Shown here: piece by piece, positions 1-11,100 of the stretch | Position numbering within the stretch: the stretch's first letter is position 1 | Layout of the letters: each line of letters starts with the position of its first letter | Assembly (NCBI GenBank): GCA_027625915.1 | Contig: JANTQA010000036.1 | Coordinates: 1,979,501 to 2,043,500 of the forward strand | DNA: 64,000 nt | Source: Anaeramoeba flamelloides | Taxonomy: Eukaryota; Metamonada; Anaeramoebidae | Direction: 5' to 3' | Translations under genes and position numbers: made by a program | The notes under the pieces: generated by a model | Database searches by the model: none | The model's input: the letters and a program-made list of their open reading frames with translations, nothing else | What the model was told of the DNA's origin: nothing

Positions 1-1108
1 TCAAAATTAAAATTATAAAAAGAATTTATCAAGTTATTTAGAATTTCAAGACTTTTTATAATTTTTTTTTGAAGTTTTGAATTTTTAAACAATTAGTAAA
101 TACTTTTTTAGAAATACAACTTTTCTCAAGTTTTCTGTTTTAAAAAGGTAAATAAATCAACTTTCAAATCTGGGAAATGGGTTGAATTAGAAAGAAAAAA
201 CTTTTTTAAATAATGTTATAGTTTTATTAGAACAAAAAGATTTTACAATGTTATAATTCTAACAAAAGCATTAATAAAAAAATAATCTTTTTTTAAATTT
301 GATATAGTAATAAAAATTTAAAAGTTAATTTTTCGTGCTTTTAACTTTTATTCTTTCATAGATATATAAACAACTAATGCTAAAATTTTTGCGAAATAAT
401 AATCTTTTCGATTAAAACAATAATTATAATTCAGGTGGTGGGTATTCAATTGGAAAAGGTATCAAGAAGATCCATATTATTTCATTTTTTATTTTTTTTT
501 TTTTTAAATATTAAAATCAAGTTGATTTTTGTAAAAGTGAAGCAACCAGAACAATGAAGTAGTCGAAATATAAAGTTAATTATCAATAATATTCAATTTT
601 TTAATTCATTATAAATAAGTTTAGTAATCATTTCATTTGTATAGTGTTGTTTCCCTTTGTAATATCCAATCAATATTCAAGTTTATTATTATCGATTGTT
701 ACCAAATAGTAAACTTTAATATTGATAGAATGGGAGAAAAAAAATAACTGTTTAATTTTTTATTTTTTTCAAAAAAAGAAAATAAAGAAAATTTCATATG
801 GTAAATAGATTTATTTCTAAATTTAAATTAAAAATTGGTTTAAAGATTATGAAAAAACATTTATACAAGAAAAAAAAATATTATTGTTTTCTTGTACTTT
901 AGAGTTTTTAAAATAATATATTTGCTGACAGGTTTTTGAATAATAAAAAAGTTGTTATATGTTGGTCGGTGTAAATATGGAATGTTGTAAAAAATAGAGT
1001 TTTGACAATTTTTAAGAGAAATGAAGAGTTCCAGACAGATATCTAAATTTTGGAACAGTAAACCAAAAGTCGGTTTTGATTTTTGATCTCAAAGGGATTT
1101 TCGAAATT

Positions 1109-1195
1109 AAACGGTTTGGTAAATACCAATACTTTCATGAAAATGATTTATTTTTCATAAAAATTGAAAGATTGGTATTCTACAAATCGTTTTTT
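1109..1195. repeat. Short imperfect hairpin, MITE-like
   Basis: Two arms of about 37 bases are inverted copies of each other. The left arm begins AAACGGTTTGGTAAATACCA; the complement of the right arm begins AAACGATTTGTAGAATACCA. The loop is about 13 bases. No clear target duplication was found, so it may be a miniature element or a structured non-coding segment. Confidence 0.45.
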
Positions 1196-2515
1196 GATTA
1201 AAATTATTATTATTTTATTAAGATAATCAGAAATTATATTTAGGATTACCAAAATTTAGATAATTGCTTGAAATGCTTTATTTACCCCAAAAATGTAAAA
1301 AATTTATTTTTTAAAACATTAATATATACACTGTCCTTCTAGATTCATCATTTTTGTTCTGTTTCTTAAACTTTTTAGATGAAATTTCCCTAATACAAAT
1401 CCTGAAAATTTAGAACTTTATATTTTATTACAGAATTTGTTGTGTTTAAAATAAAAAAAAATGATAGTAACAAAATAATGTTATTTAAAAATTTGTTTTC
1501 CTGAAAGGTAAGATGCTATTAAATTAAGGAAGATGTTAATTATGGTCATTTGATTCGTGAAATAACAAATTTACAATTCGCCACCCCTTCATAAAAAGTA
1601 TTGTATGTTGAAATATCACTAGATTCTATAGTACTTTTTTTGTTTTATATTTCGAGTAAAACTACAATCCTAGAAGAAAATATTTTAGAAGAATTAATAT
1701 AGTTGTTGAAAAAATGTCGACAGAAATTTTCTTTATTGGGCATATAAACTCACAATTTGTATCTTTTAGTATAGTAGTAAAAAAAAAAAATACTGTACAT
1801 AAAAAAAATCCCTGGCATGATTTTTTAAATGTTAATATTAGGGAAATTGTTATGTATAAGTGCTGATATTAAAAAGTAAATCCTATTTATAAAAATCCAA
1901 TTTTTTTATGAACTAAGTAATTAATCAACATAATATTCATTAAATTGCGTTGTCTATAGAATACCCCTAATTGTTAGATAAAACTGCTTTTTTAAAAAAA
2001 CAATAGAGGTTTGCTTTGAGTTTGGATAATGATATTTTTTATAATTTTTTTTATGATTGATTGGCCTGTGTTTGGACCGAGTTCAATTTCATTAATTATC
2101 TTTCTAATAAATGGGTGAGTTAGAATTTGAAAATTTTTATTTATTAAATAAAAGGATTTGCTTTTAAATATAAGAAATTAAATAACAATTTAACTAATAT
2201 CAACAATTAAAAATCTTCTTAGGGATTAGTATATTTGATTGTATTTTTTAACACTAATATAACTTTATTAAAACTCATTGAAACCTTTCTTGTTTACATT
2301 TTTAAAAACAAGTATCAAAAGAGAATTAATTAAAGTTTATTATAATTTTAAATTCAAATACCAGAAAGGAAATTTGATTGAAGAGATCCTTTCAGTAACC
2401 ACAAAGATTACTGTTGGCTCTATTTCACATCTGATTCTCTTAATTTAATAACTATCAAAATTAACCATATATTATTTTATTCAAACAGAAATATCTTTCA
2501 TTTTGATTCACCCCT

Positions 2516-3082
2516 TTAGGTTTACCATCCCTGAAATTTGAAAAAAGTAATCTTGTGTAGGGTGTAGTGATTACTTGTTTATTTAATTCTTAGCTGATCG
2601 ATCTTTGGCTTGGTATTGGTTTTAAGAGTTGTTGAAAATGGAAATTTTTGACAATTTATTTTATTTTTTCCAAAATCCGAATTATTAAGTCAAAGATTTC
2701 TATAAAATGGTAGATGTTTAAGAATAAATTTAGATTTTAGGGTTGTCAATTGTAATTTTTATTTCCCTTTTAGTGTCAATTAACAAAATGAAAAAAAATT
2801 GTTTTTTAAAAGCTCCAAATAAAACCAAAAATAATTAAAAATTTCAATCAAAAGCCCACAAACCAAATTTTTTTATAACTTAACTTTTGATATAATATTC
2901 TTACACTCTTCAATTTGGATTTCGGAAATAAAAATAAATAAATTATCAAAAATTGCCATTTTCAACCACTCTTAAAACCGATACCAAGTCAAAGATCAAT
3001 CAGATAAGAACCAAATTAACAAGTAATCGCTACACCCTACACAAGATTATCTTTTTTCAAATTTCAGGGATTGTAAACCTTA
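2516..3082. mobile_element. PIF/Harbinger-like MITE with long inverted arms
   Basis: The 561-base element (2519-3079) starts GGTTTACCATCCCTG and ends CAGGGATTGTAAACC. Both ends are flanked by the triplet TTA (2516-2518 and 3080-3082). The arms are imperfect inverted repeats of about 200 bases or more and meet near the middle, so there is no room for a transposase. A 3-base TTA duplication is typical of PIF/Harbinger elements, which is the reason for the family guess; termini alone cannot prove it. A diverged, heavily interrupted relative lies at 28299-30227. Confidence 0.7.
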
Positions 3083-3244
3083 AAGAATGAAATATAGACA
3101 AAAGGTTTAAGAAAAATCAAACCTTTTATTCACAAATTCCCCAAAGCTTTTTAAAAATTCTCGACCAAAGGTTAAATATTAAAAGAATAACTTGTTAAAA
3201 TTTCATTTTTTTTTTATTTATTTTTTGGTACATTTCATTCAAAA

Positions 3245-3788
3245 ATGACTAAAGGTACACAAGCACAAGGAAAAAGAGGTAACAAATCTCACATGCTCTG
3301 TAGAAGATGTGGAAAGAGATCATATCATATTCAAAAACATAAATGCTCAAGCTGTGGTTACCCAAGCTCCAAAATGAGAAAATGTAAGTGAAAACAAGAA
3401 CCTTTCTCTTCCTTTTCTATTTCCTTTTAATCTCTTTTCAAAAAGGAAAAATGCTAACAAAACAACAAAGAAAAAAAAACTCTTTTGATTGCCAATTAAA
3501 AAAAATTCTTTTTTTTTTATTTTTTTTTATTTTTTTTTATTTTTTCTTATACCTATTGCTTTTCTTTTTTCTTTCCTTTGTTTGGATTGGTTGACTTTAA
3601 ATTCTAAACAACCATAAAAATTATTAAAAACAGATAACTGGGCAGCAAAAGCAAAAAGAAGAAGAACTCTTGGAACTGGAAGAATGAGATACATGAAAAA
3701 TCTCCCAAGAAGATTCAAACACAATTTCAGAGAAGGTGGTATCCCAATGAAACACAAAAAAACAATCCAAAATAAAAAACAAGACTAA
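3245..3788 (+). CDS. RPL37: 60S ribosomal protein eL37
   Basis: This encodes large-subunit ribosomal protein eL37, which binds rRNA in the cytosolic 60S subunit. It has two exons, 3245-3383 and 3634-3788, split by a 250-base intron with GTAAGTG donor and AACAG acceptor. The junction falls in the Tyr codon of the conserved stretch KMRKYNW. The product is 97 residues, the normal family length. Four cysteines, C19, C22, C34 and C37, form the zinc ribbon in the usual positions. The conserved [13 protein letters not shown] segment follows. The C-terminus is lysine-rich. The start is the only ATG giving the canonical MTKGT N-terminus. It is the most strongly conserved and least AT-biased coding stretch on the left side of the window. 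Confidence 0.97.
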
Positions 3789-4259
3789 ATTGTTGAAAAT
3801 TTTACATATACATTAAACAAAACACCCTAAGATTTTTTTTTGTTTTCTTTTTTTTTTATTTTTTTTTTGAAAAATACAAAAAGCAAAACAAAAAAAATCA
3901 AAAAGCAAAAATAAAAAATATTTATACAACTTGAACTTTCTCAATAAACTAATTAGAAGTTTAGAAATAAAGGAAAGTAGAGATCTTAACTTCCTTTTAT
4001 TTTTACTTTTAATGTTTTCTTTTTTTTTGTTTTTACTTTTATTTGATGTGATTCCTGATTATTGTGACTACTTTTTTGATAATCACCATATTTTTTTAAT
4101 TTCTTTCCTTTCAATTTATTTCTTCAATTTGAGAAATAGAATGACAATTTTTGCGTAAAGATGTAGCTTTTCAATCGGGGATATTCTATCCTGAAAAATA
4201 ATCAATTAACTCATGTTTGAGCACGAATTGTTATATTTAAAGCAAAAAAAAAAAATTTT

Positions 4260-4680
4260 TCGGACAAAAGTCAAGAATAAATTCAAACAAAAAGGACAAT
4301 TGTAAATTTGAATGAAAAGGAAAACGATAATTTTACTTTTTTAAAAATGGTATTTTTATTTCTGAACAGCATTAGGAATATTTCTTGAAATTTATAGCAA
4401 TCAGAAGAGAATAAAATTGTGTGCGTTGGACTAAAAAATTTCAATACAGTTGGTTTAAATATGATAAAAAATCATTTAAAAAAAAAAAAAAATGAATTAT
4501 TTTGTGTATATACCTTTGGTGAAAGGAGTCAATTGGATTTGTTGCAAATTTTTTTTTTTGAATTGTAAAGTTTTCATGAAGTTCAAGGTGTATCACTTTA
4601 GGACGTTTTCTTAAACTCTTTGGTTGAAATTTCTAATAACATGAACAAAAAAATTGTAAATTGAGATCTTTTATTGTTTT
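4260..4680 (+). repeat. Dispersed repeat B, copy 1
   Basis: This stretch aligns by eye, same orientation, with 20811-21205. Shared landmarks in order are AGAATAAATTCAA, AATCAGAAGAAATAAAATTG-like sequence, a TTTTGT-TATA block followed by TTTGTTGCA and a T tract, then GAAATTxTAATxACA and TGTAAATTGAGA. No coding capacity is seen. The family is unknown. Confidence 0.55.
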
Positions 4681-5259
4681 TTTCAAAATGGTAATTTTCA
4701 AATTTTCAAAAAATTGACAGATAAGGGTCAAGTCATTTATCATTGGATTTGCTCCAGAACCAAGGAGTGACTTGGTACCAAAAAAGGGTATTTTGAAATT
4801 GCCCTTCTTGTGATTGACAAAAAGTCAAATAAACAAATAAAAAAATTTGAGAGGATCTCTATTATCAAAAAATTAAAATTAAAAAAAAAAGTTTCAACAA
4901 GATCGTAATTCTAAATGACAAAAAATTCAATTTAAAAAAAAAGAATAAAAGAAATCTCAATTCCAGAAAATCAAAATTTTAAAAAAATTACTTATTTCTT
5001 TTTTTAAAATTTTCTATTTCCAAATAGTTAAATTTCATCAATTTAAATCAAATTGTTTTCTAAAAGTTCACAACCAATTCAATTTGATTTAATCTAATTT
5101 GTAGTTATTTTGTAACCCTCGATATTTGATAAAGGAAGAATTTTGTAACATTATGGAGATAAAAATAACTCATTCGAAAATAGTTAAAAAAATGAAAAAA
5201 AAAATATTCAAGATCTCAAAATGTACCCAAGATCGATCTTTCAAAACTCATTTGGTATC

Positions 5260-5480
5260 AAAATTATATATTCTAACCATTCTAATTGGAAATTGAGTGT
5301 CGTGCTTGGGCACTTTTTTCTAAAAATGTAGTTTTTTGATTTTTGATTTTTGGAGATTGATTACGCTTCATATTCTGGTTCGTTTTTGATTGGTATTACG
5401 CACTCATAAAAATTACAAAATTTTCTTAATCCATTTCAGAAAATTATTTTAAACCTTACTGACTAGACCCTTAATAAAAA
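5260..5480 (+). repeat. Dispersed repeat C, copy 1
   Basis: It matches the reverse complement of 16310-16545. Landmarks are GAAATTGAGTGTC, then GGCACTTTTTTCTAAAAATG, then TTGATTGGTATT followed by GCACTxATAAAAATTAC. It abuts repeat D (5490-6350) but the two are separate, because the 16 kb partner does not continue into D. Confidence 0.55.
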
Positions 5481-5489
5481 TTCTTTTCA

Positions 5490-6350
5490 GTTGGTAATAT
5501 TTTTTAAAAATAAAAAGAAATTTTGTAAAGATCTTGAAAAAACTTTTATTTTTTGCAATCTATGTTTTGACTTATGAAATGAGTAAGTTAGCCTCATTTA
5601 AATAATTTATTAATTTAAGTCTCTTTTTTAAATTCCAAAAATCCTTTGTTTTCAATCTAAAACAAAAAAAAAGGTAACTTATTATTTTTATTAACAATTA
5701 AGTTAATTCTTGAAAAATGGGAAAACTATATTTTTAGTTTTATGTTGTCAAGTTTTGATTTTGAGTGAAAATTTTTTATTTTGTTATTATTTTTAATAAT
5801 TGATATTTCAATACAAATATCAGCTATTAAAACTAATTAGAGTATAGGTGATTAAATAAATGAATATTTTGAAAAAAGCTTAACAAAAGTTTATCAATTA
5901 AATTTAGATCTATTAAGCAAAATAATTTTTTATATTTAAGGTTTTAAAAAAGTTGTTTTCTGGTTTTTGAAAAAAATGAAAAAGATATTGCAAAAAAATT
6001 TACAATTTTGAAAAATTATTTTAACTAATTGTTTGGCCTGATCCAAAAGAAACCATATAACTTTTTAAATTATTTTTATTAGAAAAAATTGAATTTTAAT
6101 TTTGAGGATAAAATTAGTCAAATCCCAAAATCTTCAAGAAAATTTTATTTTGAAAAGTCGAATTTTACCTATGAACAAAAAACCCAATTTCTTTGTAAAG
6201 TTTTTAAATGAATTTAAAACATTTAATTATTTAATAACTAGAATTCTTGAAAAATAATTTTATTTTTCAATTGATTAGATAAATCATTTTTTTGGTTAAA
6301 TATAGAATTTATCAAAAAAAAATAAATCTATTTCTTCTATTAATAAACCC
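5490..6350 (+). repeat. Dispersed repeat D, copy 1 (about 860 bases)
   Basis: The longest non-tandem repeat seen here. It aligns almost end to end with the reverse complement of 52250-53095. Landmarks in order: TTTGTAAAGATCTTGAAAAA, TTAATAATTGATATTTCAAT, GTATAGGTGATTxAATAAAT, TTTAGATCTATTAAGCAAA and TTTGAGGATAAAATTA. Similarity is clear by eye with scattered substitutions and small indels. It has no long reading frame. The partner copy ends about 25 bases beyond the PWP1 stop codon. Confidence 0.7.
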
Positions 6351-6814
6351 CTATCGTCGATTTGATATAATGAAAAAATGATGAAAAGGGAAATAAACAA
6401 TTTAAAATATTTTTATAAAGTAAGAAATAAAATAAATTTAAATCTTTTCTTTTTCAGAAAAAAATAATGTACACATAAGTCTGTAAATGAATTCTGAGTA
6501 ATGATATCTAATCATAAAACTATCTATATGCAATTCATAATCAATATTTTTTATTTAATAAAATTCACTTTTTGAAAAATAAATCCAATTTAATCAATTA
6601 TAGAAGAAATATCAAATTAGAGCCATTAATTAATAGAAATTTCATCAATTATTTTAAAATGGCAAGACTTAAAAAAAAATAATTATCAGTACTAATAAAT
6701 CAAGTTTTTGTTATAATTTTTGGGATAATGTTAATAAAAGAAGGAATTGGATATTATATATTTAATTATCAAAGAGTTCATAAAGATTTTTGTGTTTATA
6801 AATCATTTTCCAGA

Positions 6815-7318
6815 CAAAGAGAGCTCAGTTGTTATGTGTGAATTACATGTGTTTTAAGGGTTTGAATTGATATTAGAAGAATAAAATTGAATATCGGAAA
6901 TTCTAAAATTGAAATCAGTTTTTACTTTTTCTTTTTTTTCGATTTTTTTTTAACAAATAATTCATTTGTAAAAATTTTAATTTTATTTCCAAGATATCTA
7001 GTCACTTGATAAAAGTGTGTTATTCTATTATCATTTAAACAGTAAAAATGATTGTAGAGAAATCATTTTAATTTATATTGAAATTTTATTTGATCCCCGA
7101 TTGAAAAAGTAAATGAAACTTGTTGTTTTTTTCAATTTATCCACAAGATTTTTAATTTTTCTATTTTTAAGAAAATCTATTGATAGATTTATTTTATATA
7201 GAATATCAACTATTCTATGATGTGTATTATTATTCTTAATTCTTATTCGTTCTTTAATAGCCAATTATAAAAAATAATAGATATTTATAAGAAATGATGG
7301 CACCTTTGACAGAAACAT
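6815..7318 (+). mobile_element. Dispersed element A, copy 1 (GTCAAAG-ended MITE-like family)
   Basis: One of four same-orientation copies (others at 10606-11144, 34929-35610 and 51055-51562). It opens near CAGACAAAGAGAG, carries the shared block TACATGTGTTTTAAGGGTTT and ends near CACCTTTGACAGAAAC. Because the left side reads GACAAAG and the complement of the right side GTCAAAG, the ends look like short terminal inverted repeats. It has no coding capacity. Confidence 0.6.
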
Positions 7319-7570
7319 GATTTACTTTTATTTGAGTTCTTTGATTTAGAAGAACTCAGCTTTAACCAAATATTAACTTTTCTTAAACATTATTAAGTGA
7401 AAGAAACAAGTTAATTAATTCAAAAAATGAAAGGTAAACAAAAAATAGAAAAGATGAAAAAATGATTTTCATATTTTCCAAAAATCAAAATTATTTCCAA
7501 TTTGCATGAAATTGTATATTATGGTTTTTTAAACACTTTAACTGTGTGAAAAATTTTGAATTTTAGTTTG

Positions 7571-7592
7571 TATATATATATATATATATATA
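7571..7592. repeat. TA microsatellite
   Basis: Eleven uninterrupted TA units in the spacer downstream of the receptor gene. Confidence 0.9.
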
Positions 7593-8133
7593 AAAATTGC
7601 AGGAAAAAAAGAAAAAAGAAAAGAGAGAGATGTACAAAAAATATAAAAGAGAAGAAGAAAAAAATTGTAATAAAAAAGTGCAAGCAGAACAATCGATGGT
7701 ATTTTATTACTTTAAAATCGATGGTAATTGAGAGATTGAATGAAAAAATCTCTCAAAAATCATCTAAAATTCATCATTATTAGTAATATACATGATAGAT
7801 ATACTAACAAAATACAACTTACTGTAATTTTGGGCATATAAACCCCCATTTTAAATGAAATTTTGTATCAATAGAAATGAAAGTATTATAATTTATAAAT
7901 AAATAATTTGATATTTTCCAAAAAATTTTTAAAAAATATTCAACTTTTCAAAAGATTAAATAATAATTTGAATCTGATTTTCGATCAAATATTAAAGATT
8001 TAAATATTGTAAAGAATATCTGCCTCATTAATGATAAAATAAATTTAAAAAAAATTGAAAAATAAAACTACAAAAAACAATAAAAATAAAAATAACAAAT
8101 GACAAATTATTTTACTCAATAAAAAAAAAAAAA

Positions 8134-11100
8134 TTATTTTTGACCTAATACAAATCGCGCTATAAAAGGATTAATGAAATCAACCAATTTTTGTGTTGTG
8201 ATTCGTTGTACACTTTCTTTTAAGCACATTTGAATAATTTCTAAAATGGGCTTTTCTATTTCCTTCTCTAATAGATGGTCTTTTAAACCAAACTTTTCAC
8301 GACTTTTCTTTTCAGTCTTAAAATCTTTTGTTTCCCAATTAATTATTTCTAAAGTTTTACCTAAGGCATAAATATCATGTCCCTTTGTATATTGATAAAG
8401 ACCCAAGCTATTTTTGGAATTAAAAAGAGGTTGTAATTCGGGATCAAAAAACTTTTGGGTGCCAACAAATTGATCAGAGATACTGTTTTGGCCTTCGTTT
8501 AATTGAACTGCTGAGCTATAATCTGAAATTCTCAGATAGCCATCCATTCCCATCATAATATTTCGAGGTTTAATATCACGGTGAATGATATTATTTTTAT
8601 GGAGAAAGTTTATTGAGTGGATCAAATTAAAGGCGATCCATGCCTTTTCTTTTTCTGAGAAGGGTTTTGATTTTGATTTCCTATATAAATTATATTCATA
8701 CAATGAAATTGGTAACCATTCTAATAATAGCAAATTATTTCTTTGTTTCCTTTCATTTTTTTGATTATCAGTTTTTTTAATTTCCAGATCAATACCATTA
8801 TCACTACCATTGTTAATAATACTGTCACTGGTATCACTAGTACTGCTGCTGCTGCTGCTGTTGCTGCTGTTGCTGCTGCTATTACTACCAACACCGCTAT
8901 TCTGATTATTATTATTCTGATTCTTCTTCTGATTACGATTATGATTATGATTATGATTATGAGCACTGTATGACTTTTTAAAATTTTTTTCTGATAAATT
9001 ATCAAAATTTTGTGGATCGACAACACACGACGAAAAGAATTTGACAACTGGGACAGTTGAAGGATCTTTATTGAATGTTTTCCAAATTTTTTCGTGTAGT
9101 TCAACCTCATTTAAACTTGATAATTTACAAAACAATAAACCAGATTGTGTGCTCTTTTCTCTAACGATCCAATTTCTATTAACGTATGCGCAGCATCCAA
9201 CTTTTATATCCTGGATGATACCATTTTTAAAAGAATCTTCCATGACTTCTAAGCTGTCAAAGGATACTGTCTTATCTGTACAATATATTAAATTTTTAAA
9301 TTGCTTTCGAAAGTTTTTATTATTTTTTTGAATTAATGATTTAATTTTAATTTTATTTTTTCTTCGAATGATTTTATTTCTAGTGATCCATAGAACACCG
9401 CCCAGCACAACCGCAAAGGCGCCGAATGAACCCAATGCAATTGCCACCGCATTCGTTGCGACTTTATTTGTTGAATAACTATTATAATTATCATCTGATC
9501 TCCCATTTGCGTTCACTGCATTTATCGAGATTGAATATTTGTTATCACTATTTAAATTTTCGAAAGTATAGGTTTCAACCAATCCAATGTCCACATAGTC
9601 ACCGTTTTTCTGTGCGTTGACTACTTCTTCGTCTTCAGTTTTAATTCTATATTGATAGCTTGTAATAGTTTCACCGCCGTTATATGGAACTTTCCAAGTT
9701 AATTTAATGCTATCAGTTGATGAGCTATATTTAATTATTTGCACTGTGTTGGGGATTATTGAACACGTGGAGAAGTTTCTTGGGTAGGATTCAAATCCTT
9801 CGCCTGCTTCGTTGAATGCTGAAATGATGATTTCCAATGTATCTACAAAGTCAAGTTCATCAATAAAGACCTTTGGTTCGTTGACTATTATTTGTTGGTA
9901 GGGTAAATCAGATTGGGAGCTTTGTTTGTAATACACATAATATTTATTCTCCATATTCGTATAACTTGGTACAGCCGGCCATTCCAACTCTAAGGAATGT
10001 GGAGAACATGCACATTGTATATTTTGGGAATGTACCCGATTTGGGATCCCATACGTGGTTGCAATGATCCCTTTGGACATACTACTAAATTCCTTTTCAT
10101 TTTCATATTGTGATCTCATTCTAATGTAATACCTAAAAGATGAATTTAGACCAGTAAAGTTATAAGAATTATATTTTTGATTGTCTATTTCTATTTTTAT
10201 TGGATTTGAAATTAAATAAATCATCTCATATCCAATAGTACCAACTAGGCTGACTTGGTAATCATAGCGTATATCATCGTCGTCCCAGATTATATAAATG
10301 GAATTATGTCTTATTTCCTCCAATGAGAGTTTCAATTGATTTGGTACTGATGCCGAAGGAGAAGTGCACTCTGTTTGACCTTCATTAGAAACCAGATCAC
10401 CCTTACAGTTAAAGCATTTTGTCGAGCCAACGTTACTTTGGTACTTACCAGCTTCACATTGGAAACATGAAGTTGAATTTATTTTGTTCGAATAAGATCC
10501 TTTTTAAAATAAATAATATAAATGTTTGAGAAAATGTGGGGTTTAAATAACAATAATTAAGCCTTATTTTAAAAATAAACTTTTTTTTTTTTTTGAAAAC
10601 CATTTTCAAGTCAAAAGGTGTCTGGTTGTGGTGGATGAATCACATGTGTTTAAAGGGTTTCAATTGATATTAGAAGAAAAAAAGTAATTAATTTTTAAAT
10701 TTTGATAATTGAAATCATGATTTTTGCATTTGTTCTTTTTCATTTTTTTCTTTTTTTTTTTATTGATTTAGTTCATTTGCAAATTTTTTTTTATTGCAAG
10801 ATCATATAGTCAATAGGTAAAAACGGATTGTTCTAATGTGTTTGAAACAATAGGAAAACGATTGTATAAAAGGCCTATTGATGTCTATTGGAACTTTATT
10901 TGATCTTCAATTGAAGATCAAAATGAATTTTTTTTTTTTTTCGCAATGATTACCATAATAATTTTGAGTTTTTCAATTTTTAAGAAAATATATTGATTTT
11001 ATTAGTTTTATTTCAGGTATCTATCAATTATTCTTTGAATGGGTAATATTCTACCTATTTCTTTTCTATTCTTTAAAGGCTGGTTATAAATAATATTTTG

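Larger units (their letters stand above)
1..3244. other. Left-edge spacer upstream of eL37
   Basis: No gene could be supported here. The stretch is very AT-rich with many A and T runs and stops in all frames. It holds one short hairpin (1109-1195) and one complete inverted-repeat element (2516-3082), which ends about 160 bases before the eL37 start. The last 50 bases before the eL37 ATG are a T-rich tract followed by A-rich sequence, as is seen before other starts in this window. Confidence 0.6.
3789..8133. other. Repeat-filled spacer between eL37 and the receptor kinase gene
   Basis: No gene is supported. The spacer is the 3' side of two convergent genes (eL37 + and receptor -). It is largely made of dispersed repeats whose partners lie elsewhere in the window: 4260-4680, 5260-5480, 5490-6350 and 6815-7318. 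The remainder is AT-rich with homopolymers and one TA microsatellite. Confidence 0.6.

Noticed and set aside
433-470. Possible tiny exon after TTCAG reading GGGYSIGKGIKK
   Set aside because: Flanked by AG and a possible GT, but too short to recognise and with no partner exon in the window.
3931-4158. Plus-strand frame downstream of eL37 rich in Leu and Phe
   Set aside because: It starts with TTG rather than ATG, is what T-rich DNA encodes by chance, and shows no family similarity.
8721-9110. Long frames on both strands over the receptor kinase insert
   Set aside because: They are other-frame readings of the Ser/Asn trinucleotide repeat within the real kinase exon.
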